Shown here: positions 11,851 to 20,002 of the stretch, in pieces
Numbering within the stretch: position 1 is the first letter of the stretch
Layout: each line of letters opens with the position of its first letter
From: Psychrobacter faecalis
Lineage (GTDB): Bacteria > Pseudomonadota > Gammaproteobacteria > Pseudomonadales > Moraxellaceae
Direction of reading: 5' to 3'
DNA: 64,000 bases
Assembly: GCF_016107575.1 (NCBI RefSeq)
Contig: NZ_JABAST010000013.1
Span: 1 to 64,000, forward strand
The notes under the pieces: generated by a model
What the model was told of the DNA's origin: nothing
The model's database searches: none
Seen by the model: the letters and a program-made list of their open reading frames with translations, nothing else
Position numbers and translations under genes: made by a program

Positions 11851-11890
11851 GCCGAGCGATATGGAATGTAGGATATATGGGATATAAGCA

Positions 11891-12508
11891 ATGAGCGACC
11901 TTTTTGTCCCTGCGCCAACCGATAATTTATTGCCTTATGATGGCAAAGTTAATGACTTAGGTATCGTTATCGATTATCCCAGTGCCTTATACTATGCCCT
12001 ATTAACGACGCTACCTTGGCAGTCTGATATCGTGACATTATTTGGTAAGACGCATGTCACCACTCGCCAAATAGTCTGGATGGGCGACAGTGCTGCCAGT
12101 TATCAATACTCGGGGCACAGGCGGCAAGCCATTGAGTGGACAGACTCAGTGTTTCATGTGAAACATCATATCGAGCGGCAACTATTAAAAATCGGTATCA
12201 ATACCCACTTTAATTCTTGCCTGCTAAATTACTATCCGTCCGGCGACGATGGTATGGGGTATCATGCCGACGATGAAAAAGAACTAGGCAATCAGCCAGT
12301 TATTGCTTCTTTGTCACTCGGAGCGACGCGCAAGTTTGTCTTAAAGCATAAAAAAACTCAAGATAAAGTCGAGCTTTATCTTGAGTCCGGTCAGCTTATC
12401 GTCATGCATGGTGAGACGCAAAAATGTTGGAAGCATACTGTTACTAAAACAAAAACGGTTTTAGAAGGACGTATTAGCTTAACCTTTAGGCAAATGATAT
12501 TAGATTAA
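11891..12508 (+). CDS. AlkB-like 2-oxoglutarate/Fe(II) dioxygenase
   Basis: Alpha-ketoglutarate-dependent dioxygenase of the AlkB family, probably a DNA or RNA dealkylase. Fe(II) ligands are H125 and D127 in YHADDEKE and H182 in CWKHTV; the 2-oxoglutarate arginine is R194 in GRISLTFR, with R200 next. NYYPSGDDGMGYH is typical of the AlkB group (AlkB, ALKBH2/3). The protein is 205 residues and complete. Which alkyl lesion it repairs cannot be told. Confidence 0.9.
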   Translation: MSDLFVPAPTDNLLPYDGKVNDLGIVIDYPSALYYALLTTLPWQSDIVTLFGKTHVTTRQIVWMGDSAASYQYSGHRRQAIEWTDSVFHVKHHIERQLLKIGINTHFNSCLLNYYPSGDDGMGYHADDEKELGNQPVIASLSLGATRKFVLKHKKTQDKVELYLESGQLIVMHGETQKCWKHTVTKTKTVLEGRISLTFRQMILD

Positions 12509-12509
12509 A

Positions 12510-12547
12510 CTCGCTTAACTTAAATAACCTCGCTTAACTTAAATAAC
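12510..12547. repeat. Perfect 19-bp tandem duplication
   Basis: CTCGCTTAACTTAAATAAC occurs twice in direct succession in the 45-base gap between the convergent alkB-like and MDR genes. No hairpin terminator is seen there. Confidence 0.9.
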
Positions 12548-12553
12548 TCTGCC

Positions 12554-13549
12554 TTAGCTTGCTTTGAGCACAATCTTGCCAAAGGTATCGCCTTTTTCTA
12601 GCTCGCGGTGAGCAGCGACCACTTCAGATAATGGATAAGTTTGCTGAATTTGTAAAATTAGCGTGCCGTCAGCGACATCTTGTAAAACCTTTGCCATATC
12701 TTCGCCATTTGGCTTTACCGCATAACCATCGACGCTCAAGTTTTTATTACTACCGGCAGCTTTTAGTTTATCAACCCAAATGGTCGGTAACACTTTAACG
12801 CGACCTCCAGATTTGAGTGTGCTCAAAGCGCGCACGCCGGCATCGTCACCGACCAAGTCCATCAGTACATCGGCTTGTAAGTCAGGAAAATCTTGGTCTT
12901 TGGTATAATCTATCCAACCTTCCAACTTGCTTTTATCTATCAATTTATCAAGTTTGGCGTATTTTTCTGGTGAGCAAATAAGCGTGACTTTGATATTATC
13001 TGACGCTACCTTTTTCAGCAAAAACTGAATCGCTAAATGTCCAACGCCGCCCGCTGGCGCGTTTATCACCACATGCTCAGCGTTTTTTATGTTGGCAAAT
13101 TCTACAAACTGTAGCGCCGTTTGCCCGATACAAGGCAATGCCCCTGCTTGCTCTAATGTCACAGACTCAGGTACTTTTGCCAGTAAATCAGCATCGATCG
13201 CCACGTATTCAGCGTAGCAGCTGCCATCAAAACTAAGGGCCGCGACGTCATCTCCAATCATAAATTTATCGCTATTACTTTTGACCACTATCCCTGCAAC
13301 ATCAAAGCCTAAAATAGCGGGCTCGCCTTTATCAAAGTTATTTTTTTGAATCGCATCGGCGCCCCAGCCTTTACCTTGACGGGTTTTATAATCGACGGGG
13401 TTGATACCGGCATAAGCGACTTGTATTAATACTTGGTTATCCTTTAATGCAGGCATAGCCACGCCGTCTTGATATGTCATGACTTCAGGTTCGCCAAACT
13501 CGCGTATCTGTACGGCGTGCTGCGTCGTTGGTAGGTGTTTATCAGACAT
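12554..13549 (-). CDS. Zinc-free MDR-family NADPH oxidoreductase
   Basis: Medium-chain dehydrogenase/reductase of the quinone-reductase type, 331 residues. The N-terminal GroES-like domain contains YAGINPVDYKTRQG, and the nucleotide-binding domain has NAPAGGVGHLAIQF (about residues 160-175). The four-cysteine structural zinc loop of alcohol dehydrogenases is absent, so a quinone or enone reductase is more likely than an alcohol dehydrogenase. The substrate is unknown. It is followed downstream by the AlkB-like gene in the opposite direction. Confidence 0.87.
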   Translation of the reverse strand: MSDKHLPTTQHAVQIREFGEPEVMTYQDGVAMPALKDNQVLIQVAYAGINPVDYKTRQGKGWGADAIQKNNFDKGEPAILGFDVAGIVVKSNSDKFMIGDDVAALSFDGSCYAEYVAIDADLLAKVPESVTLEQAGALPCIGQTALQFVEFANIKNAEHVVINAPAGGVGHLAIQFLLKKVASDNIKVTLICSPEKYAKLDKLIDKSKLEGWIDYTKDQDFPDLQADVLMDLVGDDAGVRALSTLKSGGRVKVLPTIWVDKLKAAGSNKNLSVDGYAVKPNGEDMAKVLQDVADGTLILQIQQTYPLSEVVAAHRELEKGDTFGKIVLKAS

Positions 13550-13629
13550 GATTTTTCATCCTTGTATTATTCTAATTTCTCTTTTTTGGTTAGTTTCTTA
13601 CTTGTTATCCATTAACTGATAACAGCAAT

Positions 13630-14388
13630 TCATAACAATGCTAATTCTGCACTTAGCGGCAAATGATCCGATAGTGTTGACCAAGGCTTACCGGTATGTA
13701 CCCACGCGTCTTTTACCCTTAGATTGCGCACATAGATACGGTCTAGACTGAGCACAGGCAATTTTGCTGGAAAGGTTGGTAGCAATTTGCCATGACAGTG
13801 TTTAAAAGCTTCGGTCATCCCCAAGCTTGAAGCGAGCCTGTCACAAGACATTTTTTTCCAGTCGTTAAAATCGCCCGCCAAAATCAGCGGCTGATTAGGC
13901 GCAATCTCATTACGCACATAATTGGAGATGGCTTCGTACTGCTTGATGCGGTCGCGCTCAAAGAGGTTTAAATGGGCGCATAATACCACAACCGGCATCT
14001 CCCACCCTAGCGGCTGCACTTCACAATGCAGGACACCGCGCTGCTCAAGTTTATTCACCGTAATATTGACGTTATGTTTAGGATCTAGCGGAAAACGACT
14101 CAACACCGCATTACCATGATGACCGTTTTCATACTCTGAGTTTTTGCCATAGCTGTTTTGCAGTTGCAAATATTCACCAAACCATTCGTGCTGTGATTGG
14201 TCGGGATATTCGTTATATTGCATATTACGCTTGAGGTTTTGACCCTGCACTTCTTGCAGGCAAAGGATATCTGAGCCAATGATATCAAGCGCTTGGGCGA
14301 TACCCTGTATCTTCACTTGGCGATTCATCGGCGACATGCCTTTATGAATGTTGTAGCTAGTTAAAACGAAAGAGGTGGTATTAGTCAT
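13630..14388 (-). CDS. Endonuclease/exonuclease/phosphatase-family hydrolase
   Basis: EEP-fold metal-dependent phosphodiesterase of 252 residues. Motifs in order: TSYNIHKG (Asn), LCLQEVQG (metal-binding Glu), HLNLFERDR, ILAGDFNDW (Asp and Asn), SLDRIYVRNL and the closing LSDHLPL (catalytic Asp-His). No signal peptide. Similar proteins sit beside phospholipase D genes in other bacteria, but no such gene is present here. The substrate (lipid, nucleic acid or other phosphodiester) is open. Confidence 0.86.
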   Translation of the reverse strand: MTNTTSFVLTSYNIHKGMSPMNRQVKIQGIAQALDIIGSDILCLQEVQGQNLKRNMQYNEYPDQSQHEWFGEYLQLQNSYGKNSEYENGHHGNAVLSRFPLDPKHNVNITVNKLEQRGVLHCEVQPLGWEMPVVVLCAHLNLFERDRIKQYEAISNYVRNEIAPNQPLILAGDFNDWKKMSCDRLASSLGMTEAFKHCHGKLLPTFPAKLPVLSLDRIYVRNLRVKDAWVHTGKPWSTLSDHLPLSAELALL

Positions 14389-14497
14389 AAATTTATCAGT
14401 TATAAACTCAGTATGGATAGCGTAAGGGTGAACAGCGCTTTATTAGAAACTTATCAAATGACACCAGTCATCAGATAAACGTAAACCTAAGTTATTA

Positions 14498-14533
14498 TAA
14501 AAAAGAGCATTGATTCATATCGAACCAATGCTC
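14498..14533 (-). terminator. Terminator of the baeRF3 gene
   Basis: On the minus strand GAGCATTG pairs with CAATGCTC (14505-14512 and 14526-14533), followed by a T run at 14498-14504. Confidence 0.8.
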
Positions 14534-14590
14534 CCATATTATACCTATGTCGTAACGATGGCTAATTCATTAACGAATAGCAGCCATCAC

Positions 14591-15703
14591 TTAGTAGCGT
14601 GTTACCAGAGCAATTGGCTGATCTGCACCCATCAGCTCCTGCGGCATGAATACGGCTTTGCCACCATTATGAATGACGTGTTCGATGATTTCACCAACGG
14701 CATCATCAGTAACGCCTTGGGCAGTCGCATCATCAGCCATGCTTAGAGTCTGCGCCGCTTCATCGATCATAGCCGGTTGCATGTAACCGCGGCGGACATA
14801 TAAAGTCTCGCCAACACCTTGGAAGGCGCTGCGGTAAACTTCTTGCAAATCTGTTTGCAGCATATTGGCACCGCGCGCTTTGTCAATTTCACCCATAGCG
14901 GCTTGATGTAATGACGAGCGATAATTTTCAACCGCTTCTTGTACGCTATCAATGATATGCTGCGCGCTGCCTTCTTCTAAATTGGTGGCATTTGAAACGG
15001 TAGCAATGATATTATCTGGACGATCACAAACATCTTTATAGTAACCGATATTTTTGGCATCGCCAACGATCACTAACGGCATTTTATTCTCGCCCCATAG
15101 CTCTTGGACGCTCTTATCTACTTGGTTAAAAAATTCTTTTAGATAGCTACTCTCGTTGTTCGCTGAGCGATCAGAGCCGGCATCACCTGTTGTATATAAA
15201 CCATTATTTTCTACAGGAAATGGAATGTTTTCCATATTATTTTGTGCATCGGTATCTTGGTCGAACTCTTTAACCACACGGTCGTTAGACGCTTCAATCA
15301 AGCGCGCCTTATCACGCGTCAATACCACCGTATAATAATGCACAGCACTAGCCATATCACGCACCAAATCACGTGTTGCAAATCTATCAGAGATTATCAC
15401 GCGCTCTTTGGTATCAATAGGCATACGGACGATTTGAGCATCGTCAGTGCTAGCAAATATGGCTAAGGTATCTAAGTTATAGTTGTGATTCAGGTCACTG
15501 GTTTTATTCTGGATATTTTCTAAAATAGAGGTGGCGGTACTTTTGTCGTACTCGTTGTTTAGGCGCTCTTCGACGACTTTTAATTGATTTTTTAGGGCGA
15601 TAGGATCTTTTTGATTGTCAGGATGCTCACGGTGCGTTTTGACAAAAATACTGACCGCTGGATTGGCTTTGGTCTCACGTAGACTTTTAAGAGTTGCTTT
15701 CAT
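14591..15703 (-). CDS. baeRF3-type release-factor-fold protein
   Basis: A 370-residue protein resembling the bacterial archaeo-eukaryotic release factor family 3 (baeRF3). Such proteins share the eRF1/Pelota-like fold with three successive domains. Visible marks are the N-terminal NPAVSIFVKTHREHPDN, the middle-domain strand HYYTVVLTRDKARLIEA, and the C-terminal NGGKAVFMPQEL with IEHVIHNGG. Family members are often in stress or ribosome-rescue contexts, but function is not settled. The ribosome site is AAGGAGCAG before the ATG. It is divergent from prlC and has its own terminator. Confidence 0.78.
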   Translation of the reverse strand: MKATLKSLRETKANPAVSIFVKTHREHPDNQKDPIALKNQLKVVEERLNNEYDKSTATSILENIQNKTSDLNHNYNLDTLAIFASTDDAQIVRMPIDTKERVIISDRFATRDLVRDMASAVHYYTVVLTRDKARLIEASNDRVVKEFDQDTDAQNNMENIPFPVENNGLYTTGDAGSDRSANNESSYLKEFFNQVDKSVQELWGENKMPLVIVGDAKNIGYYKDVCDRPDNIIATVSNATNLEEGSAQHIIDSVQEAVENYRSSLHQAAMGEIDKARGANMLQTDLQEVYRSAFQGVGETLYVRRGYMQPAMIDEAAQTLSMADDATAQGVTDDAVGEIIEHVIHNGGKAVFMPQELMGADQPIALVTRY

Positions 15704-16166
15704 AAATACTGCTCCTTATTTTATTATCATTGGTTGGTATCGCAAAGTTTGTCATAGAATTTGAAAATTATTTTTAACAACTGCCTTGTGTTTAATTTAT
15801 TATATTAAGTCCTTGTATTACTAAGATGCTAACAACTTGTCCTCACTCCCTGTAGGGTTAATTTGCAAGTAAATGATGACGCTTTGTAAGTGAAACTTAG
15901 CAAACTATCAGTCATATCGATAATTAGCGCTAGGTTATTATCCAATTGGACATTTCTAAAAATCCCATTTATAAAATGAACACTCTAAAACCAATTATAA
16001 CGCTGGCTTGTATTTCAACCGCGTCATACCCATCTTTTAGATAACCTTTACTTTACATAACGTTTTAAACTACGTTTTAAATAACGTTCATAGCACTTTA
16101 TCTAAATTATAATAATTTATTCATTACTAACAGACCTTGACTAACAGACATTGGATACCTTTCTTT
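15704..16166. other. Divergent intergenic region, baeRF3 / prlC
   Basis: About 460 AT-rich bases with promoters for both genes expected. The only pattern noticed is a repeated ACGTTTTAAA (near 16061 and 16072). No gene. Confidence 0.4.
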
Positions 16167-18356
16167 ATGAACTCTATTGCTCCAGACCTACACCTTGTTG
16201 ATTTTTCCAGTACCACACCTGATGCCTTACAAAGCCAGGTCATCAGTGCTATCGATGCTGCCAACCGTTTTTTAGATGAGATGTCGGCAGATAGCAAGCT
16301 TAGCGCTGAGCAGGCGTTGGCAGAGGTGATGAGCTTTGACCATATAAATCTGGCGTTAGATCGTAGTTGGGGCATTTTGTCGCATCTTAATAGCGTGATG
16401 AGTAGCGATGAGATTCGTCATGTCCATCATGAATTGTTGCCCAAGCTGTCTGCTTATGGCACGCGTGTTGGTCAGCATCAGCCGCTATTTAGTCGCTATC
16501 AGACGATCGTCAATGATCAGGCTTTCTTTGCCGAACTAGACCCAGCAAGGGCGCGAGCAATTGAGCTTGCGCTGCGTAGCTTTGAGCTATCAGGCGTTGC
16601 GCTACCCAAAGCTGAGCAAGAAACCTTTGCTGCTATTCAAAGTGAGTTATCGACTTTATCAGCGACGTTCTCAGACCATATCTTGGATGCTACTCAGGCG
16701 TATGCCTTACCGCTTGAGCAAAGCCAATTAGCAGGGTTAACTGAGAGTGGTTTGGCGCTATTAGCGGACGCAGGCGAACAATATAAAGCTCGCGAGCTTG
16801 CCAGCGATAAGCTCACCCAAGCACAAATTGATGCGTTGCCGACGCCTTATTATGTTGCAAGCTTAAACATCCCCGTTTATCTTGCCGTCATGACCCATGC
16901 CGATGATCGTAATCTGCGTGAGACGCTGTACCGTGCTTATGTTACTCGCGCCTCTGAGTTTGATGCGCATACCAATGCCAAAGGTGAGTCGCTCAATAAT
17001 GCCGATATCATGAGCCAAATTCTGCAATTACGCGCGCAAAAAGCCAAGCTATTAGGTTTTGATAATTATGCAGAAGTGTCACTGTCGACCAAAATGGCAG
17101 ATAGCGTAACGGAAGTGGAAACCTTTTTACGGGATTTGGCGGCGCAAGCGACTCCAGCTGCTAAGCAAGATTTAGCACAGCTACAAAAATATGCGCAGGC
17201 TTATGGTATTACTGAGCTACAGCCGTGGGACAGCGCTTATATTGCCGAAAAAGTAAAACAGAGCGAATTTAGCTTATCGCAAGAGGAGATACGTCCTTAT
17301 TTCCCACTACCGAAAGTGATTAGCGGATTGTTTACGATCGTCGAGCGTTTATACGGTATCAAGGTACAAGAGCACAGTGAGTCTGTATCACGCTGGCACG
17401 ATGACGTACGTTTTTATCAATTATTTGACGCCGATGATCACTTGCTTGGTGGCTTTTACTTTGACTTATTTGCTCGTAGCGGCAAACGCGGCGGCGCGTG
17501 GATGAGCGGTTTTCAATCACGTTATACCTATGCGGAGCAAAACCATCAGCAGCTACCGGTTTGCTTTATGGTCGGCAACTTCACCCCTGCCCTCGATGGT
17601 AAACCAAGCCTATTGACTCACGATGAAGTACTGACCTTGTTCCACGAGTTTGGTCATGGTTTACATCACTTATTAACCCAAGTAACTGTTGGTGATGTCG
17701 CTGGTGTCAATGGCGTTGAGTGGGATGCAGTCGAATTGCCCAGTCAATTTATGGAAAACTGGGCGTGGGATGCCGAAGGGATTGCTTTAATAAGTAGCCA
17801 TGTTGAAAGCGGCGAACCCTTGCCAAAAGACAAACTTGCCGCCCTACTAGCGGTCAAAAACTTCCAAAGCGGCATGCAAACCTTACGTCAAATCGAGTTT
17901 GCACTTTTTGATTTATTGATTCATGCGCAGACGCCAGCACTTGATTATGATGGTATCTTGGCGACGTTAAACGCCGTGCGCGATGATATTGCGATTGTGC
18001 AGACGCCAGATTACAACCGTTTTGCTAATGGCTTTAGTCATATCTTTGCTGGTGGGTATGCCGCCGGTTATTACTCGTATAAATGGGCGGAGCTATTGTC
18101 TGCCGATGCGTTTAGTAAGTTTGAAGAAGAAGGTATCTTTAACCCAACTACCGGCAAAGCCTTTCGCGAGACTATTTTATCGGTCGGTGGTAGTTTTCCT
18201 GCTAAGACCAACTTTGAGAACTTCCGCGGTCGCAGCGCCAGCATCGATGCTTTACTACGGCATAGCGGTTTTGACAATGCTAAAAATGACATTGCTAAAA
18301 ATGATGCTGCCGCCACTGCTAAAGCCAATGTTCAAACGACGCGCGAGGTCATCTAA
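16167..18356 (+). CDS. prlC: Oligopeptidase A (M3 family)
   Basis: Cytoplasmic zinc metallopeptidase that degrades oligopeptides and cleaved signal peptides. The zinc site is FHEFGHGLHH with His493, Glu494 and His497; the third ligand is in the following ENWAWD. Thimet-family motifs GKRGGAWMSG and GYAAGYYSYKWAE are present. The frame reaches a TTG at 16137, but ATG 16167 gives 729 residues, beginning MNSIAPDL. The stop codon is directly followed by the ATG of the zinc-ribbon gene, so the two are translated together. A short Ala/Asn/Lys-rich tail after residue 700 contains a repeated KNDIAKND. Confidence 0.93.
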   Translation: MNSIAPDLHLVDFSSTTPDALQSQVISAIDAANRFLDEMSADSKLSAEQALAEVMSFDHINLALDRSWGILSHLNSVMSSDEIRHVHHELLPKLSAYGTRVGQHQPLFSRYQTIVNDQAFFAELDPARARAIELALRSFELSGVALPKAEQETFAAIQSELSTLSATFSDHILDATQAYALPLEQSQLAGLTESGLALLADAGEQYKARELASDKLTQAQIDALPTPYYVASLNIPVYLAVMTHADDRNLRETLYRAYVTRASEFDAHTNAKGESLNNADIMSQILQLRAQKAKLLGFDNYAEVSLSTKMADSVTEVETFLRDLAAQATPAAKQDLAQLQKYAQAYGITELQPWDSAYIAEKVKQSEFSLSQEEIRPYFPLPKVISGLFTIVERLYGIKVQEHSESVSRWHDDVRFYQLFDADDHLLGGFYFDLFARSGKRGGAWMSGFQSRYTYAEQNHQQLPVCFMVGNFTPALDGKPSLLTHDEVLTLFHEFGHGLHHLLTQVTVGDVAGVNGVEWDAVELPSQFMENWAWDAEGIALISSHVESGEPLPKDKLAALLAVKNFQSGMQTLRQIEFALFDLLIHAQTPALDYDGILATLNAVRDDIAIVQTPDYNRFANGFSHIFAGGYAAGYYSYKWAELLSADAFSKFEEEGIFNPTTGKAFRETILSVGGSFPAKTNFENFRGRSASIDALLRHSGFDNAKNDIAKNDAAATAKANVQTTREVI

Positions 18357-18614
18357 ATGCGCTATCAATCATCAACGCCAAAGCGCCGGTTTTTAGCAGG
18401 CGTTCGCTGTCCTAAATGTCAGGCGATGGATGCTGTGATGCAAGTAAATATCGTCGTACCCGAACCTGATGAATACATCGAATGTACGCAGTGCGGACAT
18501 ACAGAGCACCGCCCCGATCCTGATACTATCAGTGCTAAAAACCATTTAGAGGACCAGATTGCTCGTGATGCCATGTCGACAGGTACCAGTGGTACAGTCA
18601 AATTCAAGCCATAA
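18357..18614 (+). CDS. YheV-type zinc-ribbon protein
   Basis: An 85-residue protein with two CxxC pairs (Cys18/21 and Cys43/46), matching the YheV family of putative metal-binding proteins. Its ATG abuts the prlC stop codon, an arrangement seen in other gammaproteobacteria. Function is unknown. A terminator follows at about 18653. Confidence 0.85.
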   Translation: MRYQSSTPKRRFLAGVRCPKCQAMDAVMQVNIVVPEPDEYIECTQCGHTEHRPDPDTISAKNHLEDQIARDAMSTGTSGTVKFKP

Positions 18615-18652
18615 GAGTCATATTTGATAGTTAACGTTAATTTTTAATAGCA

Positions 18653-18683
18653 CAAAGCCTGTCTAGCAATAGATGGGCTTTTT
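18653..18683 (+). terminator. Terminator after prlC-yheV
   Basis: AAAGCC and GGGCTTTTT pair around a loop with inner TCTA/TAGA pairing, then a T run. Confidence 0.6.
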
Positions 18684-18739
18684 ATTTTGAGTTTGTTATA
18701 GTATGGCTACTTATATTTTTGCCAGAAATCGACCATCGT

Positions 18740-19282
18740 ATGAATAAAAAACGTCTACGTCCTTTATCGACTAAGTCAGCGCTGAAAAAGTCTGCCAAAT
18801 CGCGTCAAAAATGGTGGCTTATTATCATAGTGGCGGCTTTATTGATTGGTTATTTGGTTTGGGAAAACAATTCGCCAGACACTGAAAAGGCGCCGATCGA
18901 AAGCACACCACCTACTGCCGATTCTATTGAGCAAGATAGTGCTGAGCAAGCAAATATCCCGTCATTAGATAGTAATGACAATATATCAGATGACAGCCAG
19001 CTAACTTTAGAGAGTGATGACTCGGCAATTACAAACAGCCAAATCCCTAATCCCGACGCTATTTTAAATGCGCCCTTGCCGGAAAATGATAGTTTAGCAA
19101 AAGAAGAAATAGATCGCTTGGAAGACGAGCGTCAGCGCTTAGCCGAACAAGAGAAGCTGGCCGCTGAGCAATTAGCAATGAATAAGCAGTTGACAGAGAT
19201 GAAAGAAGAACAAATCGCCCTGCTGGAGGAGCAAATTGCCCAATTAGAAGCTGCGGAAAGCGCGAAAAACAGTGTAAAATAA
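18740..19282 (+). CDS. Single-pass membrane protein with acidic linker and coiled coil
   Basis: Not recognised as a named family. A basic N-terminus (MNKKRLRP, KSAKSRQK) precedes one transmembrane segment WWLIIIVAALLIGYLVW (about residues 26-42). Next comes a Ser/Asp/Glu-rich low-complexity stretch (about 45-115), then a Glu/Gln/Leu-rich coiled coil to the end (about 120-175). The basic end should lie in the cytoplasm and the long tail in the periplasm. The frame extends to TTG 18719; the ATG at 18740 gives 180 residues. The next gene starts 30 bases later on the same strand, so the two probably form an operon. Confidence 0.75.
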   Translation: MNKKRLRPLSTKSALKKSAKSRQKWWLIIIVAALLIGYLVWENNSPDTEKAPIESTPPTADSIEQDSAEQANIPSLDSNDNISDDSQLTLESDDSAITNSQIPNPDAILNAPLPENDSLAKEEIDRLEDERQRLAEQEKLAAEQLAMNKQLTEMKEEQIALLEEQIAQLEAAESAKNSVK

Positions 19283-19312
19283 TATTCATTTCACAGAGGG
19301 GCAAATAGATAA

Positions 19313-19891
19313 ATGGCAAGTCTACAACTTACCCACGCCCCTATTTTAAATAGCAGCGCCCAACTGCTGATATTGCCGGTGAATAACGCCGGTATCCTGC
19401 TAGATCCTATCCTTATGCGCAGCAAAAACTTATATCCAGACAATTACCAACGTTACTTTAGCGCCTGCCGCGAGGGTAGCCTAATGGTTGGTAGCTGTTT
19501 AATGCATAAGCGCGCACGTGAGCAAGCTGGGCTTGGCGTCAGTAGCAACGGTAGCCAACCAAGTTATATTGCCAACCTTGTCGTATCGGATCATCCCTAT
19601 CATTCACCGAGGGCAAGCTGGTTAAGCGCAGCTCTAGTCGATTTACAACAGCAGCTAATACCTTTAATACGTTATCAAGGTATACGCCGGATTGCATTGC
19701 TATCGCGCCCGCTTATTGCTCATTATTCGCAAAAAAATTCTGCTCAAAATAATATTGCTGATAACGGTGAAATAACAACGTCAATTGCTTTAGATTGGTC
19801 TAGCAATATCTTGCCTCTTGTCACCCATCATCTACAAGATTTACCAAAGCTACGTATCGATATTCATCTTCCTAAAGACATCAATATATAA
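19313..19891 (+). CDS. Macro-domain-like protein of unknown function
   Basis: A 192-residue protein without an annotated name I can give. By eye it follows the order of a DarG/TARG1-type macro domain. LLILPVNNAGILLDPILM corresponds to the NxxG ribose loop. YPDNYQRYFSACREGSLMVG matches the FPxNFxxYxxxCxxGxLxxG helix. The SPRASWLSAALVDLQQQL helix and IRRIALLSRP strand follow, then LDWSSNILPLVTHHL near the end. The glycine-rich phosphate loop before LDW is replaced by an Asn/Gln-rich stretch (about 144-158), and the usual catalytic Lys/His motif is not seen. So it may bind without hydrolysing ADP-ribose. No DarT-like toxin is adjacent. The ribosome site is AGAGGGG. Confidence 0.7.
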   Translation: MASLQLTHAPILNSSAQLLILPVNNAGILLDPILMRSKNLYPDNYQRYFSACREGSLMVGSCLMHKRAREQAGLGVSSNGSQPSYIANLVVSDHPYHSPRASWLSAALVDLQQQLIPLIRYQGIRRIALLSRPLIAHYSQKNSAQNNIADNGEITTSIALDWSSNILPLVTHHLQDLPKLRIDIHLPKDINI

Positions 19892-19926
19892 ATCATTTTC
19901 TCATTGTCATTATTCTTTGTGCGCAT

Positions 19927-19976
19927 AAAAAAAACCGCCTTGTTTGCCAATATCAGCAACCAAAGCGGTTTTTTTA
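19927..19976. terminator. Bidirectional terminator, macro-like gene / pnp
   Basis: AAAACCGCCTTG and CAAAGCGGTTTT pair around a loop with a further TTGCC/GCAA match. T runs on both strands. Confidence 0.85.
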
Positions 19977-20002
19977 AATCTAACTAATTCGAAAAACGAA
20001 GA

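Noticed and set aside
18740-19891. DarTG-like toxin-antitoxin system
   Set aside because: Only a macro-like protein is present. The neighbour is a membrane coiled-coil protein without ADP-ribosyltransferase motifs.
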